A stretch of 64,000 nucleotides of DNA. It comes from Muraenolepis orangiensis (taxonomy: Eukaryota; Chordata; Actinopteri; Gadiformes; Muraenolepididae). Positions 21,841 to 33,649 of this stretch are shown piece by piece; the stretch's first letter is position 1, and every line of letters begins with the position of its first letter. Under the pieces are notes generated by a model that did no database searches, was not told the origin of the DNA, and saw only the letters and a program-made list of their open reading frames with translations. Made by a program: the position numbers and the translations under genes. Where the stretch lies: the NCBI GenBank assembly GCA_027704905.1, contig CM051005.1, positions 28,393,814 through 28,457,813 on the forward strand. The letters are read 5' to 3'.

Positions 21841-23187
21841 TTAAGCCCTTGGCTCCTCCAGGGAGCATAGGCCATTGACGAATGTCTTCCATCTCACTCG
21901 GTTGGGGGCAAGTTTTTCAAGGTCTCCCCAGTTTTGCCCTCTAAGACATCTCTGCCTGGACGTCCCTCCTCCAGCTGTTCTTGGGGCGACCTTCTTCTCT
22001 TCCCTTGTGGGTTCCACTATAGGGCTTTTCGGGTGATGTTGTTTGCTGATTTCCTTGAGAGTCCAGCTCCACTTTCTTTTTAGGATCTGTAGGTCAATGG
22101 ATCCTGTCCAGTTCTCTCCCACAGGTCCTGACTTTGTCCCTCCACCAGATGTTCAGGATCCTCCTAAGGCAGTTGTTGATGACTGTTTGCAGTCTGGTTG
22201 TTGTTTGTGTTGTTGTTGGCCATGTGTCTGACCCATACAGCATCACCTGTTTCACATTGGAGTTGAAGATGCGTAGTTTGGTGTTAGTTGTGATGGTTTT
22301 GGAGCTCCAGATCTTCCTGAGGATGTTAAACATCTTTATAGCTCTTCATGTCGGCGTCTGTCCCTCCTGTGGTCTCCATCACACTTCCTAGGTATGTGAA
22401 TGCCTCCACTTCCTCTAGGGGGCGCCGTGTGAGGAGGGGGTTGCTGCTCCTTGAATGGATCTTCATCGCCTGTGTCTTGGTTGTGTTTGGTGTAAGTCTC
22501 AATTGTTCTGCCGTGAGTCTGTCTGTCTTCTCCTGCATTTGCATATGTGTGTGAGAGAGAAGGGCAATGTCATCCGCAAAGTCCAGGTCGTCTAATTGCT
22601 CCCACATTGTCCACTGGATCCCATTTCTCTCCCCTCTGGTTGTTTCCTTCATGATCCAGTCGACTGCAAGGAGGAAAGGGAATGGTGAAAGTAGACGACC
22701 CTGCTTGACCCCCGTATAGACATCCAAGCTCTTTGATAACTGGCCTGCATGCATGATCTTGCATGTGGTTCCGTCATATGAGTTTTTGATGATGTTTATT
22801 AGTTTGATGGGGATTCCGTAGTGTTCCATTAGGCTCCATAGGGTTGTTCTGTCTAAGCTGTCAAATGCTTTTTCAAGTGGATGAAGTTGATGTAGAGGGA
22901 TGTGTTCCATTCTATTGACTGTTCAATTATGATGCGAAGTGTTGCTATTTGATCCGTACACGAGCGGCCTCTCCTGAACCCGGCCTGCTGGTCCCTGAGC
23001 CTCTTGGAGGCTCCTGGAGGCGGTTGAGGATGATCCGGTTGAGAACTTAGAGTAGGGTGATCCCTCTGTAGTTCTTACACTGTCGTAGGTCACCTTTCTT
23101 TGGGAGTTTCACAATGTGTCCCTCTGCCCATTCTCTAGGTGTCTTTTCCTCTTCCCAAATCCTGCCAAACAAGTCGTAGAGCATTCA

Positions 23188-23545
23188 GATTCAGATTCAG
23201 ATTCAGAAAACTTTATTAATCCCGAGGGAAATTAAGGTGCAACAGTTGACACAGGGGGAATAAATGCACACACACAAGAATACTAATACCTAAGCTAAAA
23301 AACAAAACAACAAGTAACTAAAATAAAACTATTATAAACAAAAATAGTTAAAATAATTCTATCTAAATGTCTAAATGTATTGATAAATGAAGATAATTTA
23401 CAGTATTATAACAGTAATACGTAGGTATATACAATACACAACAATACGTATAGTGCAAATTGGCAGTAATAAATAGTAGTAGTAGTAGTAATAAAGTAGT
23501 AGTAGTAGTGTAGTAGTAGTAGTAGTAGTAGTAATAAAAAAGCAT
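23188..23545 (+). mobile_element. Dispersed repeat inserted in the LINE
   Basis: Begins with GATTCAGATTCAGATTCAG, then CCCGAGGGAAATTAAGGTGC and a long AT-rich body ending in (AGT)n. A second copy is at 55566-55860. The flanks AGCAT (about 23183) and AGCAT (about 23541) look like a short target duplication and restore the LINE sequence when removed, so it is a real insertion. Confidence 0.7.
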
Positions 23546-24107
23546 GTCTGTTGATGTATTTGCATCTGCTTTAAGGGCTTCTGATGGAATATTATCAGGA
23601 CCAGCAGCCTTGCCACTCTTCTGTTGCTTGATTGCAGTCTTTATTTCAACTTTTGTTGGTCTCTCACACCTGATATTTAGTGGAAACCCAGCTTTGGGTA
23701 TATTTAGAACATCTTAAAAGCATTCTACCCATCTTTCTAGCTGTTCTTCCACAGTTGAGAGCATTATGCCATTCTTGTCTAGAATTGGTTTATTTTGTGT
23801 GTATTTTCCCGTCAGTTTCTTTGTGATGGCATACAACATGTTCCTCTGTGCAGCTGCCTTGTCTGCCTCCAGGGCTAGCCTCCAGGGCCAGCCTCCAGGG
23901 CTAGCCTCCAGGGCTAGCCTCTCTACCGGTTGTCTCTTGTCCTTCCTTATGCTCTTTCTACTGCTTTATGGCAACTGTTGTATTCATGTTGTGCCAATGC
24001 CTTCACTGCTCTTGTTCTTGAGTTGTTTTTTCCTTGAGCCCTCTCCTCTGTTCAATTTTGTTCAGGGTTTCTGGTGTTATCCACTCCTTGTGCTTCCGGG
24101 TCCTTCT

Positions 24108-24437
24108 ACCTATGACCTCCTCACAAGCGGGTCCTTCTACCTGTGACCTCCTCACAAGCGGGTCCTTCTACCTGTGACCTCCTCACAAGCGGGTCCTTCT
24201 ACCTGTGACCTCCTCACAAGCGGGTCCTTCTACCTATGACCTCCTCACAAGCGGGTCCTTCTACCTGTGACCTCCTCACAAGCGGGTCCTTCTACCTATG
24301 ACCTCCTCACAAGCGGGTCCTTCTACCTATGACCTCCTCACAAGCGGGTCCTTCTACCTATGACCTCCTCACAAGCGGGTCCTTCTACCTATGACCTCCT
24401 CACAAGCGGGTCCTTCTACCTATGACCTCCTCACAAG
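24108..24437. repeat. 31-bp minisatellite in the LINE, about 10-11 copies
   Basis: Unit contains GCGGGTCCTTCTACCTGTGA and CCTCCTCACAA, with a CCTATGACC variant. The LINE reading frame resumes on both sides, so the array arose after insertion. Confidence 0.95.
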
Positions 24438-24990
24438 CTGAACTCCAAACAGCTTTGAGATGTTCCCACTCCTCCTCAGTTTGGCTTCCTTCTATCCTCT
24501 TTAGTTGTTTTTTTCTTGCTAACGTGTCCTTGAACTTATTCATAGTTGGTGCAATAGTAAGTTATTCAATGTTGTATTTAACTCTATGACTTTTGGACAG
24601 GTGATTTCTCTTCAGCCTTAGTTTAAAGTTCCCTACCAGCAGATGGTGGTCAGATGCTGCATCTGCTCCTCTTCTGGTTCTGACATCTTCCATGGACCTT
24701 CTGAACCTCCTACAGATACAGATGTGATCCATTAGGTTATCTGTAACATGGTCTGGTGACACCCATGTTGTTTTATGTATGGTTGTGTGAGGGAATACAC
24801 TTCCTCCAATGACCAGCTTGTTGTTGACACAGGTCTCAACAAACATCTCTCCATTCCCATTCCTTTTCTCCACTCCATGTTTCCCCATCACTTCCTCGTA
24901 GTCCTCATTCCGTCCTCCAATCTTGGCGTTGAAGTCACCCATGAGGATAATGAGGTCTCTGGCTCCTACCCTACCAAGTAGGTGTGTCAA

Positions 24991-25581
24991 CTTCCCAGCT
25001 TCCAGGGGGTTGGACTGGGAAGCGTCATGATCCCCAGTCTTTGAGGCTTTCTTAACTTATTAACAATACAAAAAAATGATGTAAAAACAAATGTCTAATA
25101 AACATAATAAACGGATAGAAAATTGCCATAACTATTGAATATATACATTAAGTCCATGAAGCGTTCCAAGAGCAGCAGGATTGTATATACAGAAGACAGA
25201 TAATGAACTAGAACAGTATAGCAACATAACCCAAGGTTCAGGCTGATTAGAAGTTAGATTACAGACGCTTATGAGGGTGGGATTATAACATAGCAGATTA
25301 GACTAAGTCATTCCATATGTGGATTATGTATGGAAGACCGTTTCTGCCACTTGAACTAATATGAAAGTCTCAGAAAAACTCTTATGACTTAGTATCTCAT
25401 AATTGTTACTTAACTATCTCATTATTATGACTTACTTTCTCATTATTATGTCTTTGTATCTTCTAATTATGACTTAACTATCTCATAATTATGACTTAAT
25501 ATCTCATAATTATGAGATATTAAGTCCCCCCCCCCTCTTGAGGAACGGACCTCTCCCCCTCTTAAATCAGTCTATAGTTCA
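24991..25581. other. AT-rich spacer with a perfect palindrome
   Basis: No gene seen. From 25370 the sequence is a degenerate repeat of CTCATAATTATGACTTA units. At 25493-25526 the 34 bp between GACTTAAT and ATTAAGTC are perfectly self-complementary. Confidence 0.6.
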
Positions 25582-26093
25582 ATGTCTATAGTTCTGTTAG
25601 TTGTTCATTAGGGTTTGTTGAGTGGTTTGTATTGGCCTATATACGGTCTATAGTTCTGTTAGTTGTTCATTAGGGTTTGTTGAGTGGTTTGTATTGGCCT
25701 ATATACGGTCTATAGTTCTGTTAGTTGTTCATTAGGGTTTGTTGAGTGGTTTGTATTGGCCTATATACGGTCTATAGTTCTGTTAGTTGTTCATTAGGGT
25801 TTGTTGAGTGGTTTGTATTGGCCTATATACGGTCTATAGTTCTGTTAGTTGTTCATTAGGGTTTGTTGAGTGGTTTGTATTGGCCTATATACGGTCTATA
25901 GTTCTGTTAGTTGTTCATTAGGGTTTGTTGAGTGGTTTGTATTGGCCTATATACGGTCTATAGTTCTGTTAGTTGTTCATTAGGGTTTGTTGAGTGGTTT
26001 GTATTGGCCTATATACGGTCTATAGTTCTGTTTGTTGTTCATTAGGGTTTGTTGAGTGGTTTGTATTGGCCTATATACTGTCTATAGTTCCAG
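25582..26093. repeat. 62-bp minisatellite, about 8 copies
   Basis: Units containing TCTATAGTTCTGTTAGTTGT and GGTTTGTATTGGCCTATATA. The copies are almost identical, indicating recent expansion; the last two have single changes. Confidence 0.96.
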
Positions 26094-26662
26094 GCGGTTG
26101 GAGGGCTCCTGGGCGTTCAGCTCAGACTGAACTGGACATGTGACCCTGAGGACAGAGCAGACCACAGAGTAGACCACAGAGCAGCTCCTTTAACCAGGGT
26201 CCCCAGGGTCATGGACATCCTGGAAAAGTCATACGTCATAAGTACCAATTTCCAAAGTCTACTCATTGAAAGTTTTGGAAAAGTCATGATATTAGATGTT
26301 GTTGTATGTAGGGGTAATAATGAAGTAATGTTATTGTCTTCCATGGATACATGCTCATGTCAATTCATGCAGTGTGAAACAGTTTCCACTTAAATGGACA
26401 TTAGAAAAGGAACAAAGGTTGTGGTTTAATGTTCATTCAATAAGTAGTACCTGTGGAGTAACCGATGCAATTGTGTGACCCTGTAGGTTGTGAAAGGTCA
26501 TGGAAATAATTAAACAAATAATTATGAGTGACTATTAAATAGTATGAATGAAGAATCGCAGCTGAATGGAACGTGACGGTGTTCCATGTGTGTGTGCGGG
26601 GCTTTGGGTGGCGCTATGGACGAGGTCTACACGGGAGGAGAAAAAAAGGAAATCTCGTCATC

Positions 26663-26733
26663 TCTCGCGAGAAGATAAGACTTAAACTTCCCCATGAGCC
26701 CTTGCGGGTTCTCTTTCTAGCCGGCGCCTGAGA
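26663..26733 (+). promoter_or_regulatory. rps8 core promoter and 5' TOP region
   Basis: TCTCGCGAGA, a palindromic element common in vertebrate housekeeping promoters, lies at 26663-26672. The pyrimidine run in GGTTCTCTTTCTAGCCGG at about 26709-26720 fits a 5' TOP transcription start, as expected for ribosomal-protein mRNAs, with the ATG about 22 nt further on. No TATA box is seen. Confidence 0.65.
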
Positions 26734-29210
26734 ATGGGTACGTGTTTTCATGCTGGGGTCGGAGGGAGAATCCTAGTCCATCAGCTTCTATACTGCACCA
26801 ATATGACTTTAACGGTTTGGAATATACTCGCTAAATAGTATCTGAACATGTATCCTGTCGAACGGTTATTCGTAATTTGGTATTTTGTGTTATAACGAGA
26901 TGTCTGGAAACTGATGGCTACCTTGTACCAAGATGGCTACTAGCATGGGCCGTTTAGCAACTGCTATGGAGCGATTGGTTTTAAACCTGATCGATATGAA
27001 CGATATAAGCTGACGTGTCTGTAGTCTGTTCTCTGAGCTCCTCTTGGTGGTTATTTGTTACCTTTAGTGGTGACCTGGTCCGCTGGAGTAATGCTGTGTT
27101 GATGCTAACTAGCAGCCGCTAGCATCCACTAGCCCATCGAGAGGGGTCAGATCCACATGTTAACTAAATAACTACCAATAGTTCTCATTTATTTCCACAT
27201 TACGCTGGACTGTAAGAGTTAGCAGTCAGTGAACCGTCACCATGTGTCTCCAGGTGGTCTGTGTCCATGTTGTCTTGAGTAACGTGATGATCCAGTGGGA
27301 ATCCGAGATCACAATGCGGATACATACTGTAACTGATTACTCAAACCTTATTCTTTATTGTTAACTACCAATGTTAACTACTCCACTAACTACGGTCATT
27401 GTTCTCTGTTCTCCACCAGGTATCTCGAGGGATAACTGGCATAAACGCCGCAAGACCGGCGGTAAACGCAAGCCCTACCACAAGAAGAGGAAGTATGAGC
27501 TCGGCCGTCCTCCGGCGAACACCAAGGTACAGGGCTGGGGTTGGGATTAACACCAAGGTACAGGGCTGGGGTTGGGATTAACACCAAGGTACAGGGCTGG
27601 GGTTGGGATTAACACCAAGGTACAGGGCTGGGGTTGAGATTAACACCAAGGTACAGGGCTGGGGTTGGGATTAACACCAAGGTACAGGGCTGGGGTTGAG
27701 ATTAACACCAAGGTACAGGGCTGGGGTTGGGATTAACACCAAGGTACAGGGCTGGGGTTGAGATGAACACCAAGGTACAGGGCTGGGGTTGAGATTAACA
27801 CCAAGGTACAGGGCTGGGGTTGGGATTAACACCAAGGTACAGGGCTGGGGTTGAGATGGCGTGGCTGATGAGAACCTGACCTTAGGTGGGCATTTGTTTG
27901 GCCGTTTTGGTTCAAATCGTGCCCACCGATGCTAGGCCTTGTCATAGTTACTCTGACACGCTGCAGTATGTTTTGAGGATGTCTGTTTTTGCTCATTACA
28001 CAAATGACTTAATGAATTGGACTTGTGTTTGTTTGAACAGATCGGACCTCGTCGTATCCACACAGTGAGGGTCCGTGGTGGGAACAAGAAATACAGGGCT
28101 CTGAGGCTGGACGTTGGAAACTTTGCTTGGGGCTCAGAGTGTAAGATTAGTTTTATGCCATTGATATAACATGGTTGGCTGCACTCGCATCTTTGATGGT
28201 AAATTCAAGCAACTCAAACTTGATGAATTCTGCACATTTGCTGTAATATTCCAGCCTTTATGGCACTTCTTTCCATGAAGATAACTTTGTCCAGTTCTGC
28301 TACTGAATGCAAGTGAAGATAATGTGACTCTGAGAAAGACCTGTGCTAAAAATGTCTCCAACAATTCAAAGTACATCCGGTTAAACATGGTTGTGATGCC
28401 TGTTTTCAGGCTGCACGCGCAAGACCAGGATTATTGATGTTGTCTACAACGCCTCCAACAACGAGCTGGTGAGAACCAAGACCCTGGTGAAGAACTGCAT
28501 TGTCCTCATCGACAGTGTTCCCTTCAGGCAGTGGTATGAGGCTCACTATGCCACTCCCATGGGACGCAAGAAGGGCGCTAAGCTGGTAAGAATCATCTTA
28601 AAGTAAATTCAGTTTTGTGTTGTGGTTTGAGCCCACATCCAAGTGGCCTTCCAGTGAGGATACCATGTCCAGTTCTGCTACTGAATGAGTGTGAAGATAT
28701 TTGTGACTCTGAGGAAGGCCCTGTAGGACATGTTCTAGTGTGGTAGAACATGGTTACATGTTCTAGTGTGGTGGAACATGCTAGAAGTGGTTGTGGATCT
28801 TTGCAGTATCTCACTTTATTATGAATATCTTTTAGACTGCAGAAGAAGAAGAGATTCTGAACAAGAAGAGGTCAAAAAAGATTCAGAAGAAGATTGATGA
28901 GCGCCGAAAGACCTGCAAAGTCAGTGCCATCTTGGAGGAACAGTTCCAGCAGGGAAAAGTTCTTGGTAAGTCAAAGATAAAGTTCTATAAAGCCGTTGTG
29001 CTTTGTATTTCATTGCGGTTTTGTATTGCTAATTAGTGCTTATCTTTAATTACTGAGAGCGTAAAGTGCATTTTTCAAGCGTTTCCCCGTCTCTCCCCAG
29101 CTTGCATCGCCTCTAGGCCCGGTCAGTGTGGCAGGGCGGACGGCTACGTGCTGGAGGGCAAGGAGCTGGAGTTCTACCTGAGGAAGATTAAGGCCAAGAA
29201 AGGCAAATAG
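26734..29210 (+). CDS. rps8: 40S ribosomal protein S8
   Basis: Six exons join in frame: 26734-26737, 27420-27526, 28041-28140, 28410-28585, 28836-28965, 29101-29210, giving 208 residues, the exact family length. eS8 is a structural protein of the small ribosomal subunit. The protein starts MGISRDNWHKRRKTGGKRKP, continues with IGPRRIHTVRVRGGNKKYRA, WGSECCTRKTRIIDVVYNA, SRPGQCGRADGYVLEGKELE and ends KAKKGK. Exon 1 carries only ATG G, as in other vertebrates. Introns 1-4 each hold one box C/D snoRNA. Exon 2's donor lies inside a 31-bp minisatellite, so only the first of about eleven donors keeps the frame. The AATAAA at 29234-29239 ends the mRNA. Two damaged copies lie downstream at 38.5 and 47.9 kb; this is the only intact copy in the window. 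Confidence 0.97.
27277..27342 (+). ncRNA. Box C/D snoRNA in rps8 intron 1
   Basis: C box GTGATGA at 27284-27290 and D box CTGA at 27333-27336, closed by a terminal stem GAGTAA/TTACTC. About 66 nt, ending roughly 75 nt before the exon 2 acceptor, the usual spacing for intronic C/D snoRNAs. I do not recognise the family; the GGAATCCGAGATCAC segment is kept in both downstream copies. Confidence 0.8.
27517..27855. repeat. 31-bp minisatellite spanning the rps8 exon 2 donor, about 11 copies
   Basis: Each unit begins with the last nine exon bases AACACCAAG, followed by the donor GTACAGGGCTGGGG and TTGGGATT (or TTGAGATT). The first unit contains the true exon end at 27526. Every unit has an in-frame TAA shortly after GTACAG, so use of any later donor would truncate S8. 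Confidence 0.96.
27859..27961 (+). ncRNA. snord46: Box C/D snoRNA in rps8 intron 2, probable SNORD46 (U40)
   Basis: C box CTGATGA at 27865-27871, D box CTGA at 27953-27956, terminal stem GCGTG/CACGC. Length about 103 nt and the CCTTAGG..GTGG..GGCCGT region resemble SNORD46, which lies in human RPS8. The snoRNA call is good; the family assignment is from memory. It ends about 80 nt before the exon 3 acceptor. Confidence 0.75.
28269..28338 (+). ncRNA. snord38: SNORD38-type box C/D snoRNA in rps8 intron 3
   Basis: C-like box ATGAAGA, then TTGTCCAGTTCTGCTACTGA with D' box CTGA at 28303-28306, C' box GTGAAGA at 28313-28319, D box CTGA at 28330-28333, and a short CTTT/AAAG stem. The guide segment is the SNORD38 signature, and SNORD38A/B are hosted by RPS8 in mammals. 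The C box departs from RTGATGA. Confidence 0.85.
28645..28720 (+). ncRNA. snord38: Second SNORD38-type box C/D snoRNA in rps8 intron 4
   Basis: Perfect 8-bp terminal stem GGCCTTCC/GGAAGGCC, C box GTGAGGA at 28654-28660, guide GTCCAGTTCTGCTACTGA with D' CTGA, C' GTGAAGA, D box CTGA at 28709-28712. A paralogue of the intron 3 snoRNA with the same guide, as for SNORD38A and B in mammals. Confidence 0.87.
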
Positions 29211-29239
29211 ATGTTCAGCCGTTTGATAACTCCAATAAA

Positions 29240-30190
29240 TTCCAAGCGTCCCACAACCGTGTTCTGTCTTCACTTTCCTGGTAGTTCTGAATAGAAAAGA
29301 TAAGGTTTGTTGTTACTGATGTCCGGTACGCTGATGACTCAATGACTAGGACAAAGGAGGCTAAGTTCTGTTCAGGGTCGAGCCATAGACTTTATCACCC
29401 TGTGGTGTCACCGTCTAGCATCAAGTTATAGAGGAGCTTCAATCCAAAATCCACCGTAAAGTTGCAACCTTCCAATAAAGTAATTTAATTGAATGTTATG
29501 GTTCCATGTGTTGAGCTTCAAACCCATCAACATGTGACCATGGACAACATAACACAACATGGAAGTTACAACTCATACCATCCTTAGTCTGAATTTATAG
29601 AGCTGGATTTAGAATGCCCAGTTTCATAAATGGTTCTGTATGGAATGGAACCTTCAATATAAGATTAGTATGAAAGGCTTACTCCCATTCCCTCCCAGTA
29701 TTACTTTTCTGAAACGACTAAATACTGTACTGCACAAAGTGGATGTGTTTAATTGTGCAAAAATAATTAAAAAGGTATTTTTAAGAGCCAGTAGTGCAGT
29801 GGCTGTAATGAGTGTAGAAAGAAATAGTTGGGCCAGTAAATAAATGTGGGGTCTCCATGGCCCTTAGAGAAGTCCCTCATACACGCCGTGAGGCAGGGGC
29901 TTTCACCCGGGCAGCCGCAGCATTATGGTTGTAACTAAGATTGTATAAATATAACTAATCCTTAACATTAAATAACTGTCAGTGCATTTGATTATTATTT
30001 ATTGAAATGTACAAATATTGTATGTACATTAACATAAAGCAGGCACATTGCTCTGTTCTAAATACATCAGTAAATATTTGGCTGCATGAACACATAGCCT
30101 GTAAACACACTGAATACATTGCTACACATAGAAAGTAGTATATGTAATTAGCTCAAAATAACAATAAGGGTTGTCTCAGTTCACAACTAT
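29240..30190. other. rps8 3' flank with a dispersed-repeat copy
   Basis: 29340-29570 recurs at about 44155-44400 (CTAGGACAAAGGAGGCTAAG onward), showing that the downstream duplication included this flank. 29640-29850 is a copy of the TTCAAGAT/GTGCAAAAAT dispersed repeat. 29850-30190 shows nothing recognisable. Confidence 0.65.
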
Positions 30191-30194
30191 ACTG

Positions 30195-31982
30195 GTCAAG
30201 TTCTGGGTGAAGTTGAGGTGCTGCTGCTTGGCCTTGAACACGCCAAGTAGATCCCTAGGACACCATAACACACCGTGCTCATCTTGATCATCTTCTGAAA
30301 ATAACAAGCACAAATCAAAATGCAAGCACAATCATTCAATTTCACACATATTACACTGTGCTTATTCATGGTTGAAATACATTTTATATTTTTAATTAAT
30401 GTTTTCTGGCCGGATGCCTGACACCGTTTTCCCGTGGTCAGTCCGTCGATGTCTGGCTTCAGGTCCAGGTGCTGTAGCGATCCGTAGAACAGCGTGGAGG
30501 TTGTCATCGGTGAAGCGTGATCTGTGCTTGGTCTTGTTTAGATTCATTATTGAAAACATCTGTTCGCACAGGTAGGTGCTCCCAAACATGGGCACAACAC
30601 GGGCAGCAGGAAGTCGGAGCTGTGGCATCAAAGCGGGGGGAGGAGACTAAGATTCCTCGATTGCAGCATCCTGGAACTTTGCTCTCAGGCCTATTTGCTC
30701 TATTAACTCTGAAGGAGATGGGGCGCACTGTCGACGTCGGCGTTGAAAGGATTGGTAAAGATGGAAAAGCCTGAGTGCTGTGTTCTAAAGTCAGAGAAGC
30801 GCCGATCAAATTCATTCATTAACCGGTTCACTTTGGTAACTAACCGAGCGCATGAAAAAGCAACACAAACGGAGGCTGAGATGCTCTGACAGACAGGAAA
30901 GTGGGCAAGATTGTCCTGTTCCAGTCAGTTGGGACTTCCATAGCTGCAGTTTACGCTGGAAAGCTGTGATCATGTCAGACATCTGCGTGATGACTTGTTT
31001 GCGTCCCTGCAGCCTCTGATTCAGTTGTGCGAGATGCCCGTTATGTCACACAACATACCAACATCACACAGCCAGGTTGGATCTGAGAGTTCAGGCAAGG
31101 GGTTTCCTTTACTTTGCATGAAAAGAGCAATTTCTTCCCTAAGCTCACCTCCTTCAAACAGCTGGAACTGGCGGTGATTCCGGCCGCGCGCCCGAATGAA
31201 GTTCACTGTTTTCATGACCGTGGTCATTATATCATTCAGTTCCAGAACCTTTCCACACAGAGCTTCTTGGTGAATAATGCAATGATAAGTTATCCGAGGT
31301 GTGTGGCAGTTACTTCCTTGCATTTTCTCCTTCACTAGTCCAACCAAGCCTCTTTTTCCCCCACACGTCGCAGGTGCGCCATTGGTAGTTAACCCCGCCA
31401 ACTTTTCCCAGGGTAATTTAGTTTTACTCAGACTTCTCAACTGCATCAAACATGTCCCTCCCCGTCGTCGTTCCATGCATTGCAGCTCCATCCAATAGCT
31501 CCTCACTGAGGGAAGTCTGCCTTCACGCCTCTTATGAACATGGATAGATGTATCCGTGTTGTCTGTACTTTCATTAACAGCTAATGAGAAAGCCAGGTAA
31601 CTGCGTGTCTCTTCGAGCAGCTGTGTGGTCAGATTGCCTGCTAGTTCCTTAACTCTGTCTGCGATGGTGTTTCTTGACAAACTGACATTGCTAAAAGTCA
31701 GCATCTGGTCGGGGCTTACCTGCTCACTACCTTCAGCACCGCTCCATCCACTCTCCCTCTGAGGAACACTTGGGCCATTTCTTCAGCTCCAATAAAGCTG
31801 GCTTTCACTGCTGCATCATTTTTGGCGTTAGCTTTTGTAAACATATTCTGCTGTGCAGAATATGAATGCAGTTTGCCTTTTAATGCTTGGGCCATTTTTT
31901 GTTTTTCTTGGAGGCTAAATTTTGCATACTTAGCTCCGTGTTTCGTGTCAAAATGCCGACGTAAATTGTATTCCTTCATCAC
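30195..31982 (-). mobile_element. hAT-family transposase remnant, 5' truncated
   Basis: Minus-strand pieces in order: BED-like start (EYNLRRHFDTKHGAKYAKFS, 31982-31716), core (NTIADRVKELAGNLTTQL, AGLTTNGAPATCGGKRGLVG, HCIIHQEALCGKVLELNDIM; 31704-31021) and a C-terminal dimerisation stretch (MFGSTYLCEQMFSIMNLNKT, 30631-30392). This matches the hAT group related to GTF2IRD2 and ZBED proteins. Frameshifts and stops break it. Its 5' end is replaced by the LINE at 31990, and no clear terminal repeat is seen. Confidence 0.82.
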
Positions 31983-31989
31983 CGAAACT

Positions 31990-33160
31990 GCCTCATGACA
32001 CAGCGCGACATACAGCGTGCGCTGACAACAACCTGGCCCTCAACACCAAGAAGACCAAGAAGCTCATCGTCGACTTCAGGAAGACCAGAGCTGGCGCACA
32101 CGCCCTCATCCTCATCAACGGAGCGGAGGTCGAGCGTGTCTCCAGCTTCAAATTCCTGGGGGTCCACATCTCCGAGGACCTCCCCTGGTCCCTCAACACG
32201 GCCTCACCAGCGTCTCTTCTTCCTGAGGAGACTGAGGAAAGCCCACCTGTCACCTCACATTCTGGTGAACCTTTACCGGTGTGCTATTGAAAGCATCCTC
32301 ACCAACTGCATGATGCAGTTGGTGAGGATGCTTTCAATAGCACACCGGTAAAGGTTCACCAGAATGTGACCACACTGTGATGCAGTCTGCATCACAGTGT
32401 GGTACGGCAACTGCACTGTTTCAGACCGGAAAGCGCTGCAGAGGGTGGTGAAAACCGCCCAACGCATCGTTGGACTACCCCTCCCTGCAATAAACCCACC
32501 ACCCACCACAAATGGTGTGTGAGGAAGGCACAAAAAATAGTGGATGACCCCTCTCACCCCAACCATGGACTGTTTGCCCTCCTCCCCTCCGGGGGGCGCT
32601 ATAGAAACCTCTGTTCCAAGTCAAGCAGGCTTAGGAACGGCTTCTTCCCCTCAGCTGTCATCTCTCTGAGCTCTGGACCACAGCCCCCCCCCTGCTGACG
32701 CCCCCCCTGCCCCCCCCCCTGCTGACGCCCCCCCTGCCCCCCCCCTGCTGCTCAACACCTATAACAATCACCACCAATGTCTCTGACTAACTGTAAAAAC
32801 TAACTGTATCTCAACTACCCACCTCTCTATAGTTTAACTGCTCCTACTTCTGTATATACATATACATTTATATATGCTCACTTGTATATACATTTACATC
32901 TATATATTTGTATCCTGCTTTCAATAATAGCATACCCCTGATCACTATGTTAAATGATCACTCACCTGTATATACATATACCTATTATGATGCTCATATC
33001 ACATTTATACCTAGACTGTCTTTTAACCTGTACATTTAACCTGTAAATTATATTATATTACCATGTACTTTACTGCAACATTTGCACTCTGGTTAGATGC
33101 TAAATTATTTTCTCTGTACTGTACTTGTGCTGTGAAATGACAATCCATTAGAATCTAATG
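31990..33160 (+). mobile_element. 3' part of a CR1/Rex-like LINE, with internal inverted duplications
   Basis: Plus-strand reverse-transcriptase tail: NNLALNTKKTKKLIVDFRKT, FKFLGVHISEDLPWSLNT, SPHILVNLYRCAIESILTNC, then AQRIVGLPL and QKIVDDPSHPNHGLFALLPS. The 3' UTR (GCACTCTGGTTAGATGCTAA and TGTGAAATGACAATCC) matches a minus-strand end at 47465-47560. The coding part is broken by inverted duplications at 32255-32402. Confidence 0.8.
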
Positions 33161-33649
33161 TAAGGCTGTGAGGCTGTGGAGCCAAACGGCGTCAGAAAGT
33201 CCATCGCGGCCTTGGAATGCTCTGGGGATTCCCCCTCCACTGAAATCCAGAACTTAGCAAGCGTCTTCTTATTAAAAGCTGTCTTTAATGTGCTGTCGAC
33301 AGTTCAGCCAGTGCGTCCTCCATGTCGGATGACAGATGACTTGCGGTGGTTACAGTAAATGGTGATCTTATCAGTCGTATTTTTCCGAAGCTGTTTCCTC
33401 GGGATAATACTTGTTAAAGTGTTCCAGGAGGGCTTCCAGCTGTGTAGTGATAGACTTCTTCACAGAGTTAACACTAAGTATAAACTTATCAATCCAGCCC
33501 ATTTCAACTCGCGCAGTCCAGCGATCCACTTTCCTCTTGAATGCGCAGATTTGATAATTCAGCGACAAGATGCTTGTGTTTTCACCTTGTGAAGTCCATT
33601 CAGTCTGACAAATATGCAAGACAAATATGCCAGCCTTGTTCACCAGTCA

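Larger units (their letters stand above)
21841..24990 (-). mobile_element. Degenerate non-LTR retrotransposon (LINE) with endonuclease and reverse transcriptase
   Basis: On the minus strand, 24990-24562 encodes an APE-type endonuclease piece (LIILMGDFNAKIGG, then SDHHLLVGNFKLRLKR). 22910-22326 encodes reverse transcriptase with the catalytic FADD (DDLDFADDIALLSH), TGVKQG and FTYLGSVMETTGGTDADM; 22333-22094 continues (YGSDTWPTTTQTTTRLQ). A C-terminal piece ends about 21841. Frames are broken by indels and stops, a repeat insertion (23188-23545) and a minisatellite (24108-24437), so the copy is dead. It belongs to the fish LINEs with an APE endonuclease; I do not assign the clade. Confidence 0.85.
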
